Shown here one piece after another: positions 24,439-31,505 of a stretch of 33,472 bases of DNA. The stretch is from NCBI RefSeq assembly GCF_946415235.1, contig NZ_CAMKRR010000026.1, positions 1 to 33,472 of the forward strand. The letters run 5' to 3'. The position numbers and the translations under genes were made by a program. This stretch comes from an uncultured Ruminococcus sp. (GTDB lineage Bacteria; Bacillota; Clostridia; Oscillospirales; Ruminococcaceae). Below the pieces are notes generated by a model. It saw only the letters and a program-made list of their open reading frames with translations, was not told the origin of the DNA and searched no databases. The stretch's first letter is position 1; each line of letters opens with the position of its first letter.

Positions 24439-25143
24439 TTATACAAGGCGGTTCTGCCTGTACTGCTTGATGTATTCTCTGTATTTATCGGGCTCAAATG
24501 TGCCGAAATTATCAGAAATATATTCTATGAGCGAAAGAGCCTCGGGAAGTCCCTCCTTCTTGCCTGTGAAAACATCGGCATAGCCTATCTCGTAAGCCTG
24601 ATCCGCAGGTATCATATCACCTGTCATAACGAGCTCATAGGCGTTTTTCATGCCGCATATCTCGATATTCCTTGCAACTCCGCCGAGTGCGGGAAGTATG
24701 CCGAATGTGGATTCGGGCTGACCTATTCTGGCACCCTTTTCGATTATCCTGTAATGGCTGTTTACAGCGATCTCGCTGCCCGAACCGATACAGAATCCCG
24801 TTACCACACTTACTACGGGGAAAGGCAGGCTGCGGAGGAAAGTGAAATGGCTCTTCTGCAGGACATGACTTGCAGGAAGTTCACCCGAAGAATCATCGTA
24901 AGCTTCCTTTTCGGAGCGTTCGGCAAGTGCGCCAACATCTGCGCCTGAGCTGAAATGTCTGCCGCCGCCGTAAATTATCATGCCCCTGATGCCGCCTTTT
25001 TCTGCTCTTTCTGCGACCTTTTCCATAATTGCTTCAAATGTGTTCAGAAAAGCAGTCGTCATCATGTTGTTGTTTGGCGCGTCCATAACGAGATGGAGTA
25101 TGCCGTTTTCTTCGTTTAAAGTTATATTGATGATATCACTCAT
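24439..25143 (-). CDS. Enoyl-CoA hydratase/isomerase (crotonase) family protein
   Basis: 234 residues with the crotonase fold features. The first oxyanion-hole strand is HFSSGADVGAL (about 63-73), the second VTGFCIGSGSEIAVN (about 113-127). The PESTFGILPALGG segment (about 141-153) holds the family acidic residue (GQPE), then TGDMIPADQAYEIGYADVF. The C-terminus is somewhat short. In polyketide beta-branching cassettes such proteins (ECH1/ECH2) dehydrate or decarboxylate carrier-bound intermediates; elsewhere they hydrate CoA esters. The start overlaps the stop of the mini-crotonase by 8 nt (CGGAGG upstream), showing tight coupling. The exact reaction is not decided by the visible residues. 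Confidence 0.87.
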   Translation of the reverse strand: MSDIINITLNEENGILHLVMDAPNNNMMTTAFLNTFEAIMEKVAERAEKGGIRGMIIYGGGRHFSSGADVGALAERSEKEAYDDSSGELPASHVLQKSHFTFLRSLPFPVVSVVTGFCIGSGSEIAVNSHYRIIEKGARIGQPESTFGILPALGGVARNIEICGMKNAYELVMTGDMIPADQAYEIGYADVFTGKKEGLPEALSLIEYISDNFGTFEPDKYREYIKQYRQNRLV

Positions 25144-25561
25144 TGCTGCTGCCTCCGTTCTTTACTGCCATAAGGCGATAGAAGGCTCTTGACTCGCAGT
25201 CCAGCACCTCTGCCGCAGTTCCTGTTCTTGCCTTTACGAAGCAGGCAGTTATCTGATCGGCTGCCCATTTGCTCTTATCCTTGAAAAGCCTTGCTGTCCA
25301 TTCGTCAATACCCTCGGCGGGGATTACCATATCGAAAAGCTCTGCAAGCTCATCTGAAGGCTCATCGTCTGCAAGGGCGGTGAGAAAAGGAGCTTTTGTG
25401 AAGAAATCTCTGATATCATTACTGATATCACCTGATATCTTGCTGTTTTTTACGATAAGCAGACACGGAGTGCCAAGCTCGGCATCCAAAAGCTCACTGA
25501 GTGAGGTCATGCCGCTTACCTCAGTCGTATATTCTTTTATTTCTGTTTTCATATCATTCAT
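25136..25561 (-). CDS. Miniature crotonase-like protein, probably non-catalytic
   Basis: 141 residues, ATG 25561 with GAGGG upstream. It is not a standard family at first sight. Residues about 50-82 (IRDFFTKAPFLTALADDEPSD...LAELFDMVIPAEG) line up in style with the middle of a crotonase where G-x-x-x-G-G and the CD strand normally stand. The C-terminal stretch (KWAADQITACF...EVLDCESRAFYRLM) resembles the crotonase C-terminal helices. The first oxyanion strand and the catalytic acids are missing. It overlaps the full crotonase gene by 8 nt. It might be a structural partner in a mixed oligomer, or a decaying duplicate. The relationship is inferred by eye. Confidence 0.55.
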   Translation of the reverse strand: MNDMKTEIKEYTTEVSGMTSLSELLDAELGTPCLLIVKNSKISGDISNDIRDFFTKAPFLTALADDEPSDELAELFDMVIPAEGIDEWTARLFKDKSKWAADQITACFVKARTGTAAEVLDCESRAFYRLMAVKNGGSSNE

Positions 25562-25617
25562 GATAATACCCTCATACTTTTATTTATCATATCTGTAACC
25601 GCTCTCATGATATACTT

Positions 25618-26529
25618 TTATAAAGTATATCCGCCGCCGACTATGTCTTCAAGAGTATATACCCTGCAGCTTCTGCTTACTCTTGAAAACTTATTTATAG
25701 CTCCGTTGGCGCTTATATCAAAGAATTCCTTTACTCCGAGCTCCTCCAGCTTTTTCAGAGCAAGATCCCAGCGCATGGGAGTAAAGACATTGAGCAGATT
25801 TTCCTTTCGGACCTCATCTGCTGTTTTCATAACTTCGTGATCGAAAACCGAGATGATCGGATACTTCGGTTCTTTGTATTCAAGCTTTTGGCAGAGCGAG
25901 ATATATTCGGATGAATACTGCTCCATAAGAGGATGATGGAAGGCTGTACCCGTATTCATTGTGAAAGCCTTGATAGCTCCCTCGTTCAGACATAATGCGA
26001 TAGCCTTTTCAACTGCTTCTGCCCTGCCGCTTATCATAACGTGAAAGCCGGAATTTCCGCTTCCGATGACCAGTTCATCAGAACTGAACTTACCGCTGAA
26101 AAGTTCTTTCAGCTCATCATAATGGAAACCGATAATGATGCCCATATCGAGCTTGATGCCTTTTTTCTGAAGTCCGCGGAACATGGAAAGATGAGTCATA
26201 ACAATATCATAAGCATCATCATGCTTTATGGAACCAAAACAGGCGCTTGCGCTTACTATGCCCGAGCTGTAGCCTGCACCGATATCAGGAACGATCCCTT
26301 TACCGATAAGATATTCATACACAACTCTGTCGCAGAGAAAAGGTACCATCCATTCGGCAGCCTTTGCACTGTAGCCTGTGTTCTTATCCATATCGAGGTC
26401 AAGTCCAAGTCTAAAAAAAACTTCTTTTCTGTATGCCTCGTACCTGTCCATCATTTCAGGAGTGAGCTGCGCCAGAAGTTTTTCCGGTTTTGAGCCTATG
26501 CCGTTAAATAAAAATGCCTTGCTGTACAC
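25618..26529 (-). CDS. Malonyl/acyl transferase (FabD/PksC-like)
   Basis: About 303 residues from GTG 26529, which has AAAGGAG 9 nt upstream. The frame stays open to 26559, but that part contains the ribosome site itself. Acyltransferase features in order: FLFNGIGSK (about 7-14; usual form FxFPGQGSQ), the nucleophile elbow GAGYSSG with Ser88 (usual GHSLG), Arg118 in FRGLQKKG at the place of the arginine that binds the malonyl carboxylate, and His198 in TGTAFHHPL. It should load malonyl units from CoA onto a carrier protein; the altered motifs mark it as divergent from housekeeping FabD. It opens the operon with the two crotonase-type genes and the ketosynthase. No carrier protein gene is present nearby. 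Confidence 0.82.
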   Translation of the reverse strand: MYSKAFLFNGIGSKPEKLLAQLTPEMMDRYEAYRKEVFFRLGLDLDMDKNTGYSAKAAEWMVPFLCDRVVYEYLIGKGIVPDIGAGYSSGIVSASACFGSIKHDDAYDIVMTHLSMFRGLQKKGIKLDMGIIIGFHYDELKELFSGKFSSDELVIGSGNSGFHVMISGRAEAVEKAIALCLNEGAIKAFTMNTGTAFHHPLMEQYSSEYISLCQKLEYKEPKYPIISVFDHEVMKTADEVRKENLLNVFTPMRWDLALKKLEELGVKEFFDISANGAINKFSRVSRSCRVYTLEDIVGGGYTL

Positions 26530-26599
26530 TATATCTACTGCTCCTTTTTTTAGGGGCACTGATATGTAAATATAATGACAAAATATATGGATATTTCGG

Positions 26600-26890
26600 A
26601 TTGTATATTGTGTCGGTTTTCTGAATCAGGATATACACGTTCAATCAGTTTTTCCCCCCGGTTTCTGTTCTGAAGTATCGTGGTCACAAATCCTGCGGGC
26701 TTGTCTGCATAACAGCCGAAATATTCAACAAAGGCATCTGCGGATGCGGGGTTCTTATGAACTGCCGCATAGATTTTTCAATGATTTTTTTGATGCAGGG
26801 ATAGATAAGTGTTTCATGTCATCTTTCAAATAGTCATTCTGCTTTGGAAGAATTTACGCTCCTGACAAAATTTTTTGTCCTGATACGTTT
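26600..26890 (-). pseudogene. Frameshifted gene remnant upstream of the acyltransferase operon
   Basis: Minus-strand translation gives protein-like pieces in successive frames with no start: ILPKQNDYLKDDM near 26860, then ETLIYPCIKKIIEKS near 26800, then a piece starting IYAAVHKNPASADAFVEYFG near 26770 and running through CYADKPAGFVTTILQ to about 26600. The breaks fall near A-rich runs. This looks like a coding sequence damaged by frameshifts; a consensus promoter (26949-26977) still faces it. I cannot name the family; an acetyltransferase-like feel (YFGCYADKPAGFV) is only a guess. Confidence 0.45.
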
Positions 26891-26948
26891 TGTGACCTAA
26901 ATACTGCACACTCAACGTGCAGCGTGTCCGGAGACACGCCTACATTCT

Positions 26949-26977
26949 ATAATATCAGATATCTGAACTCTTGTCAA
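26949..26977 (-). promoter_or_regulatory. Consensus promoter facing the remnant and acyltransferase operon
   Basis: On the minus strand, TTGACA (26972-26977), 17 bases, TATTAT (26949-26954). Downstream two hairpins can form: GCGTGTC...GACACGC and CTGCAC...GTGCAG (about 26905-26940). It is the best candidate for transcribing the ketosynthase operon, with a leader of about 410 nt through the pseudogene. Confidence 0.6.
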
Positions 26978-27041
26978 TAACAAAAGTGCCTCAGATAGGA
27001 AGCTACACTCCGAAAATACGATGTTTTCGAGTGATTTCAGC

Positions 27042-27077
27042 GGTCAACATATCAATTTGGTCAACATTCGGTCAACA
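27042..27077. repeat. Three GGTCAACA direct repeats beside the integrase
   Basis: GGTCAACA occurs at 27042-27049, 27059-27066 and 27070-27077, about 100 bp past the end of the integrase gene. Clustered short direct repeats at this place can be recombinase arm sites, but the core site and a second end were not found. Confidence 0.4.
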
Positions 27078-27173
27078 ATCACGATACTTCAAGATACCAC
27101 AAGATAGGTTTCACGCAGCTTGTTGTATCCGATCACTCCACATCTTGCTTCGGCATTTTCGGCATAGCTTTCG

Positions 27174-28076
27174 TCACTGCTTCACAGCATTATCCTTATA
27201 ATTCCACTTGTTTCTGTACTTCTCAGCCGTCTTGTCATAATACGCCCTATACTCTCTGAGCATATCCATGATACTACTATCCATTGTGAGCCAGCGGTCA
27301 CCTGCATTGGTCTTGCAGCCGTTCTGAATATGAGACCCTGACTTGTCAATGATGAAGTGCTTGCAGATGTGAATACGGTTATTCTCAAAGGCAATGTTAT
27401 CCCACGTCAGCGCACAGATCTCACCGATGCGGCAACCCGTTGTAAGCATAACGCTGAACATCACCTGATACATATAGTGCTTGTTGTCGGCATAAAACGC
27501 TGTGAAAAATGCGTTGATCTCGTCCTCGCTTAGTGCCTGTACTTCCTTCCGGTCACGCTTGGGCGGTGTTGCTGCACTTGCATAATTGCGCGGAATAAGG
27601 TTTTCCTTAAATGCTATAGCGAGCATGGAGTGGATAAACAGATGATACTGATATACTGTTGTCTTGGATACGCCTGCGCTCAACATGTCCGAATACGCCT
27701 TGTTGATTGCCGCAGGGGTGAGCTGTTTGAGTTGAATATGCCCGATGTAGGGAGCAACACGCTGACGATAGCTATTGTAGGTGTACACGGTCGAAGGCGA
27801 AAGTCCTGCCTGTTCCTTTAGCCTGATTGCATAATCGCAATAGTTATCAAAGGTGATATGGGAGTCGCTTGTGGTCTGCTCCTCGACCTGTTTCTCAAAT
27901 ATGATTCCCTGCTTCTCAGCGTTCTTCCTGTTCCACGCTTCTGTCTTGTCAGGATCATACTTGACTGACAGCGTTCTGAAAACCTGTTTACCTGTCTGTG
28001 TGTCACGGTGATCAAACACCCTGATGCGGTAGGAAGTGATCTTCCCGTCTTTGTTTCTTCGTTCCTGAATATTCAT
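27174..28076 (-). pseudogene. Tyrosine integrase lacking its catalytic C-terminus
   Basis: 300 residues of a phage/ICE-type tyrosine recombinase. An N-terminal arm-binding-like domain (1 to about 60, starting MNIQERRNKDGK) precedes a SAM-like core-binding domain (about 74-165). The start of the catalytic domain carries the first arginine, Arg216 (TTGCRIGE), and a beta-hairpin lysine, Lys255 (KTNAGDRW). The frame stops soon after, at WNYKDNAVKQ, where the H-x-x-R, H/W and tyrosine motifs should follow over roughly 90 more residues. A short stretch past the stop in another frame (VTKAMPKMPKQDVE) could be the original end, suggesting an internal deletion. It cannot be an active recombinase. Promoter 28161-28189 is intact; the excisionase gene lies upstream. 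Confidence 0.85.
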
Positions 28077-28160
28077 TTGACCGCCACCTTTCTTATCGTG
28101 ACGGTATTCACTGTCTTAAACATAAAATCTCCGTTCCGACAGCGAATATATCGTATACCT

Positions 28161-28189
28161 ATTATACCATGATTCGCTTTATTTGTCAC
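28161..28189 (-). promoter_or_regulatory. Promoter of the integrase gene
   Basis: On the minus strand, GTGACA (28184-28189), 17 bases, TATAAT (28161-28166) preceded by TGG. Confidence 0.65.
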
Positions 28190-28218
28190 TATTCTTTTTG
28201 TTTTTCTACACTTTTATA

Positions 28219-28270
28219 GGAATGCTTTGGCAATGACTTTCTTTTTCGTGCGCCATTGCCAAAGCATTCC
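28219..28270. repeat. 17-bp perfect inverted repeat between excisionase and integrase genes
   Basis: GGAATGCTTTGGCAATG (28219-28235) and its exact complement (28254-28270) with an 18-base spacer. A T-run follows only on the plus strand, so it is not a standard terminator for the minus-strand excisionase gene. It could be a strong hairpin that separates the two genes, or a protein site. Confidence 0.75.
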
Positions 28271-28279
28271 TTTTCTTAC

Positions 28280-28555
28280 TCAGGCTGCCCCGTTCAGATA
28301 TTCAAGCAGGGACTGCTTGCTGATCAGAATCTTGCCGCACTTGCCCTCGCCTGTGCGGATGTAGTGAATCTTCCTCTGTGTTACCAGTTTACGGACGGTA
28401 TGCTCAGACAGTCCCCTTACGGCTTCGGTACATTCCTTAACAGTGAGCATTTCCATAGGCTGTTCTTTCTCCTGCTTTTCAGCAGGCTCATCCTCGACAA
28501 GTTCAGTCAGCAAGTCAAGGATTTGGTCGATGATTTCCTGTTTGTTTCTTTTCAT
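28280..28555 (-). CDS. Excisionase-like helix-turn-helix protein
   Basis: 91 residues from ATG 28555 with GGAGG 8 nt upstream; the frame remains open to 28690 but the earlier part does not look like protein. The N-terminal half is charged and helical (EIIDQILDLLTELVEDEP). The C-terminal half is a MerR/excisionase-type DNA-binding domain: MLTVKECTEAVRGLSEHTVRKLVTQRKIHYIRTG...KILISKQSLLEYL. Such proteins are encoded next to integrases of Tn916-like and related elements and steer excision. It lies 200 bp upstream of the broken integrase on the same strand, separated by the long inverted repeat. It appears intact, though its recombinase is not. Confidence 0.8.
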   Translation of the reverse strand: MKRNKQEIIDQILDLLTELVEDEPAEKQEKEQPMEMLTVKECTEAVRGLSEHTVRKLVTQRKIHYIRTGEGKCGKILISKQSLLEYLNGAA

Positions 28556-28695
28556 TTTGGTTTCCTCCATAAAAATAGATCTGTAATAACCAACCTCAAT
28601 ATATCTCTGTGAAAGGTCGGGGGGTGTTTGCTTGTGCTTGATACACATAGCGCACTGCTGTTCGATACAGAGAAACGACACCGGAGGCATTGGCG

Positions 28696-28968
28696 TTTTA
28701 CAAAAGGCAGAGGGAGCTTTTGTTCCAATTCAACCATGCACAGCCGGACACCGATGAGTATGAAGCTGCCATGAAGTAGCTCTTTGAAGACCGGATCGGA
28801 GAAGGATCTTATGTGGCAGCGCCGATCACGGTAGCAGCATTTGAAGAACTGTACATAGGCAAAGGAGTATTTATCAATATGAATCTTCTGGCCATGGCAA
28901 GAGGCGGCATCACCATTGAGGATAATGTGCAGATCGCAGCGAATGTGCAGCTTTTGCGGAGCTTGTAG
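28696..28968 (+). pseudogene. Broken maltose/galactoside O-acetyltransferase (Maa/LacA family)
   Basis: Plus-strand reading gives RQRELLFQFNHAQPDTDEYE, then an in-frame TAG at 28777-28779. It continues LFEDRIGEGSYVAAP and LYIGKGVFINMNLLAMARGG, then ITIEDNVQIAANVQL, ending at TAG 28966. This is the hexapeptide-repeat sugar O-acetyltransferase family. The N-terminus, the rest of the left-handed helix and the catalytic histidine region are missing, so the copy is truncated at both ends and interrupted. It lies next to the excisionase gene, in the decayed element. Confidence 0.8.
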
Positions 28969-29001
28969 GTGTGTAAACGCTGAGATAATTTGATATACAT
29001 G

Positions 29002-29037
29002 AAAAGCGATGCTTACTGTTTGGTAGGCATCGCTTTT
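29002..29037 (+). terminator. Intrinsic terminator after the broken acetyltransferase
   Basis: AAAAGCGATGC (29002-29012) pairs with GCATCGCTTTT (29027-29037), followed by GATTTTTG. Confidence 0.75.
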
Positions 29038-29130
29038 GATTTTTGTTTCGATTGTAGTTAGATTATTATTTCATCGAATTTGGTCTGCTTGTTATGAGGT
29101 TACTTAGTGGCTATTTGACATTCTTTAAAA

Positions 29131-29383
29131 ATGGCGAAGAACATTATCTGCTCTAACTCTGTTAAAGGTGTGTTGGATAATGAATATACTGAAAAAATCA
29201 ATGAATTCTATGGTAAATTTCTGTATGCAATTATCCCTGTTATTACTTTGATTATATATCAACGGAACGGATAATACTCCATCAGAAGATGAAACAGATG
29301 AACAGCAGAGCTTTTTTGGAACGATTGTTTCAGAAGAAATAACCCATATACATAAACTTAGTGACAATGATAATCTTTTCTAA
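29131..29383 (+). pseudogene. Small frameshifted gene, unknown
   Basis: From ATG 29131 a 47-residue frame (begins MAKNIICSNSVKG, includes NEFYGKFLYAIIPVITLIIY) stops at 29274. The next frame then reads INGTDNTPSEDETDEQQ and continues to LSDNDNLF, stopping at 29383 just before a strong terminator. Together they make a plausible product of about 80 residues with a hydrophobic middle and an acidic tail. The family is not recognised. No clear ribosome site precedes the ATG, so the gene may be truncated at its start too. Confidence 0.4.
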
Positions 29384-29384
29384 C

Positions 29385-29424
29385 AAAACACGCTGACAAA
29401 ACTCACTATTTGTCAGCGTGTTTT
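29385..29424. terminator. Strong 16-bp terminator hairpin
   Basis: AAAACACGCTGACAAA (29385-29400) pairs perfectly with 29409-29424, eight-base loop, and T continues after it. It is two bases past the stop of the small frameshifted gene. Confidence 0.88.
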
Positions 29425-29830
29425 TGTACGATATATTCGTCTGCCTTTTTCTAATTTGGACAACTAATGGTCAACTGGGTTACAATAAATTGCACTGGGA
29501 TACGCTGGATACGTTTAATTTGCTGTGCCATATTATGCGATTCTGAGTGGTTTTCACTGGGATATGCAGCGTAGTGAAACAACGACTTTTAAATAACATA
29601 TAAATTTTGAAATAGCAAGGATCGCGGCTAAAAAGCTGCTGCTTTTCATTTTTCTGACGCGAACACGGCGTCCTCGACGTCCCGTGCCTCACGAAACAAA
29701 TAACCTGAACCCATGTAGAGGCGGCTAAGAGCTAAGAATTGTAGGGGACGGCGTTATCCGCCCCTACAGTGTGCCATTTCATTTGTTATGTAAGCCGTCC
29801 ATGTAATTACGCATTACGAATTGATACAGT
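29425..29830. repeat. Gene-free stretch with repeat-family hairpins
   Basis: No gene is seen. A near-duplicate CACTGGGATAyGCwG occurs at 29493-29507 and 29555-29569. From about 29650 the intergenic repeat family returns: GGCGTCCTCGACGTCCC, CATGTAGAGGCGGC, and TGTAGGGG (about 29741) pairing with CCCCTACA (about 29761) around GACGGCGTTATCCG. GTAATTACGCATTACGAATTG near 29803-29823 is a partial palindrome. Confidence 0.6.
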
Positions 29831-31327
29831 TTAACGGCTCTTTCTGCCGTATTTGCTCCTGAACCTCTCCTTGTCCTCATACATGGACCTGTCCGCACGT
29901 TTGAACACAAGCTCTGCGGAAGTATCATATGAAGCGTTTTCAGCCATTCCCACAGCTGCGGAATACCTGAACCACGGTTTCAGCTCCTTCTGATTGTATC
30001 TGCTGTCAAAATTATCCCTGAGCTCACTGACAAGAGCCTGCCGCTCCTTGTAATCGTGCCCCTGAAGTACGACGATGAATTCGTCGCCGCCTATCCTGTA
30101 CACGGGGGAATGCTTGAACACCTCGCATACCATTCGGCAGCAGCCCCTTATGTACTGGTCTCCTGCCCTGTGGCCGAAGCTGTCGTTTATCTCCTTGAGC
30201 TTGTTCATATCAACCATTACAAGCGCAAACTCGGTATCTCTCTCCGACATTGCCATGTTAAGCTCGTTCACCTTGCTAATATAGGCTGCCTTGCTTCCTA
30301 CGCCTGTGAGTATATCCCTCTGCGTCTCCTTGCTCAGACGTCCTATCTGGAGCTCCTTGTCCCTGATATCCTGTTCCGCTCTGAGCTTATCCTGCTGAAG
30401 TGCGGACAGGTGGTTGAGATGATCTATGATATTCGTTTGCATCGAGCGTATACCGCGGTAAAGGTCGCCTATCTCGTCACGGTTGTGTATATCAAGGTCC
30501 ATAACTCCTGCCTCCTTGTAGGTAAGGTTCTCGGAGGGCTTGAACTTCTCCATTTCCGTGGTCATAGCCTTAAGAGGATTTGCAATGAACTTGTTTATCA
30601 GCAGGACTGCCGCTGCCTGTATCAGGATCGTGACCAGAGCAGTTCCTATGGCAAGCTTATTTATAAGGCTCTTTCTTTCACTTACTATCTCGTCCATATC
30701 GCAGTCACAGCCGACTACGCATACACATTCTCCGTAGGATGAATACACAGGACAGAACGCAGTACACATATTGCCCCATACCCCGTTGTTGATGATCGGC
30801 TCCTTCAGGGCAGTAAGGTCCTTGCCGAGAAGCTCCTTTTCACGTTCCTCATAGAAGCCTGTCTGATACAGAGGCTCGTCGGGAGCGTCAATGAGGTACA
30901 TATCATTTACTGCATCTGTGCCGCCGTGAGCAATAACATAAAGGTACTTTATATCCGTCATATTACTCATATAAAGCGCTATATCGTCCTGAACCTTCTT
31001 ATAGCCGCCCCACAGCGATCTTTCACCGAGGTAACGCCTGATAAGCTCCTCGTTTCCGTCCTTCTCTGCCTTGTCGCGCAGTGAGAGGTATTCCTCGGAT
31101 TCAACAGCTTCACGAAGCTTCGCAAGGTAATCCCCGTCCAGCATCGAAGCGAAGTTTCGGGCATTATCATATGCACAGCGTTTATAGTACTCATTTATCC
31201 TGTCAACGCTCGAATAAAAGGTCACTGCCGAGGTGCTGACAGCTATGGCAAGAATGATAAGGAAAACGAACATGAATATCTTGACTTTAACAGAAAAAAA
31301 TCCTTTTTTATTGTCTATTCCTACCAC
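29831..31327 (-). CDS. Membrane diguanylate cyclase (sensor-HAMP-GGDEF)
   Basis: 498 residues. Membrane helix about 15-37, extracytoplasmic sensor about 38-226 (Cache-like length), second helix about 227-248, HAMP about 249-305, a coiled-coil stretch about 305-335, and the GGDEF domain about 336-490 with an intact RIGGDEF at 411-417. It should make cyclic di-GMP from GTP. The residues before the active site (FKHSPVYRI) lack the R-x-x-D inhibitory site, so product inhibition is not expected. The sensor ends in a striking CVCVVGCDC cluster (residues 201-209). The start is uncertain: GTG 31327 almost touches the AAAGGAG site, and no better codon follows nearby. Promoter at 31389-31417. Confidence 0.93.
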   Translation of the reverse strand: MVGIDNKKGFFSVKVKIFMFVFLIILAIAVSTSAVTFYSSVDRINEYYKRCAYDNARNFASMLDGDYLAKLREAVESEEYLSLRDKAEKDGNEELIRRYLGERSLWGGYKKVQDDIALYMSNMTDIKYLYVIAHGGTDAVNDMYLIDAPDEPLYQTGFYEEREKELLGKDLTALKEPIINNGVWGNMCTAFCPVYSSYGECVCVVGCDCDMDEIVSERKSLINKLAIGTALVTILIQAAAVLLINKFIANPLKAMTTEMEKFKPSENLTYKEAGVMDLDIHNRDEIGDLYRGIRSMQTNIIDHLNHLSALQQDKLRAEQDIRDKELQIGRLSKETQRDILTGVGSKAAYISKVNELNMAMSERDTEFALVMVDMNKLKEINDSFGHRAGDQYIRGCCRMVCEVFKHSPVYRIGGDEFIVVLQGHDYKERQALVSELRDNFDSRYNQKELKPWFRYSAAVGMAENASYDTSAELVFKRADRSMYEDKERFRSKYGRKSR

Positions 31328-31388
31328 TCCTTTACCGTTTTTTTGTCAATGATGTATACTTTCTCATTCTATCTTAATTCTATTATAT

Positions 31389-31417
31389 ATTATAATCTTA
31401 GCAATTTCAATAGACAA
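31389..31417 (-). promoter_or_regulatory. Promoter of the diguanylate cyclase gene
   Basis: On the minus strand, TTGTCT (31412-31417), 17 bases, TATAAT (31389-31394). Confidence 0.65.
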
Positions 31418-31449
31418 AATATGAAATCGGGGGCAAATTTATAAAAAAA

Positions 31450-31472
31450 ACCGAGGACATAAAGCCCTCGGT
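31450..31472 (-). terminator. Terminator after the xylanase/esterase gene
   Basis: ACCGAGG pairs with CCTCGGT (31450-31456 and 31466-31472). On the minus strand eight T follow. It lies 34 bases past the stop. Confidence 0.88.
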
Positions 31473-31505
31473 AATAAAATATATCATGTTATTGATCTGT
31501 ATCTT

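Noticed and set aside
29115-29143. TTGACA promoter for the small frameshifted gene
   Set aside because: No -10-like hexamer lies at the right spacing, and the start codon would fall inside the spacer.
30056-30742. 228-codon plus-strand open frame inside the diguanylate cyclase gene
   Set aside because: Antisense shadow; the minus-strand GGDEF protein explains the sequence.
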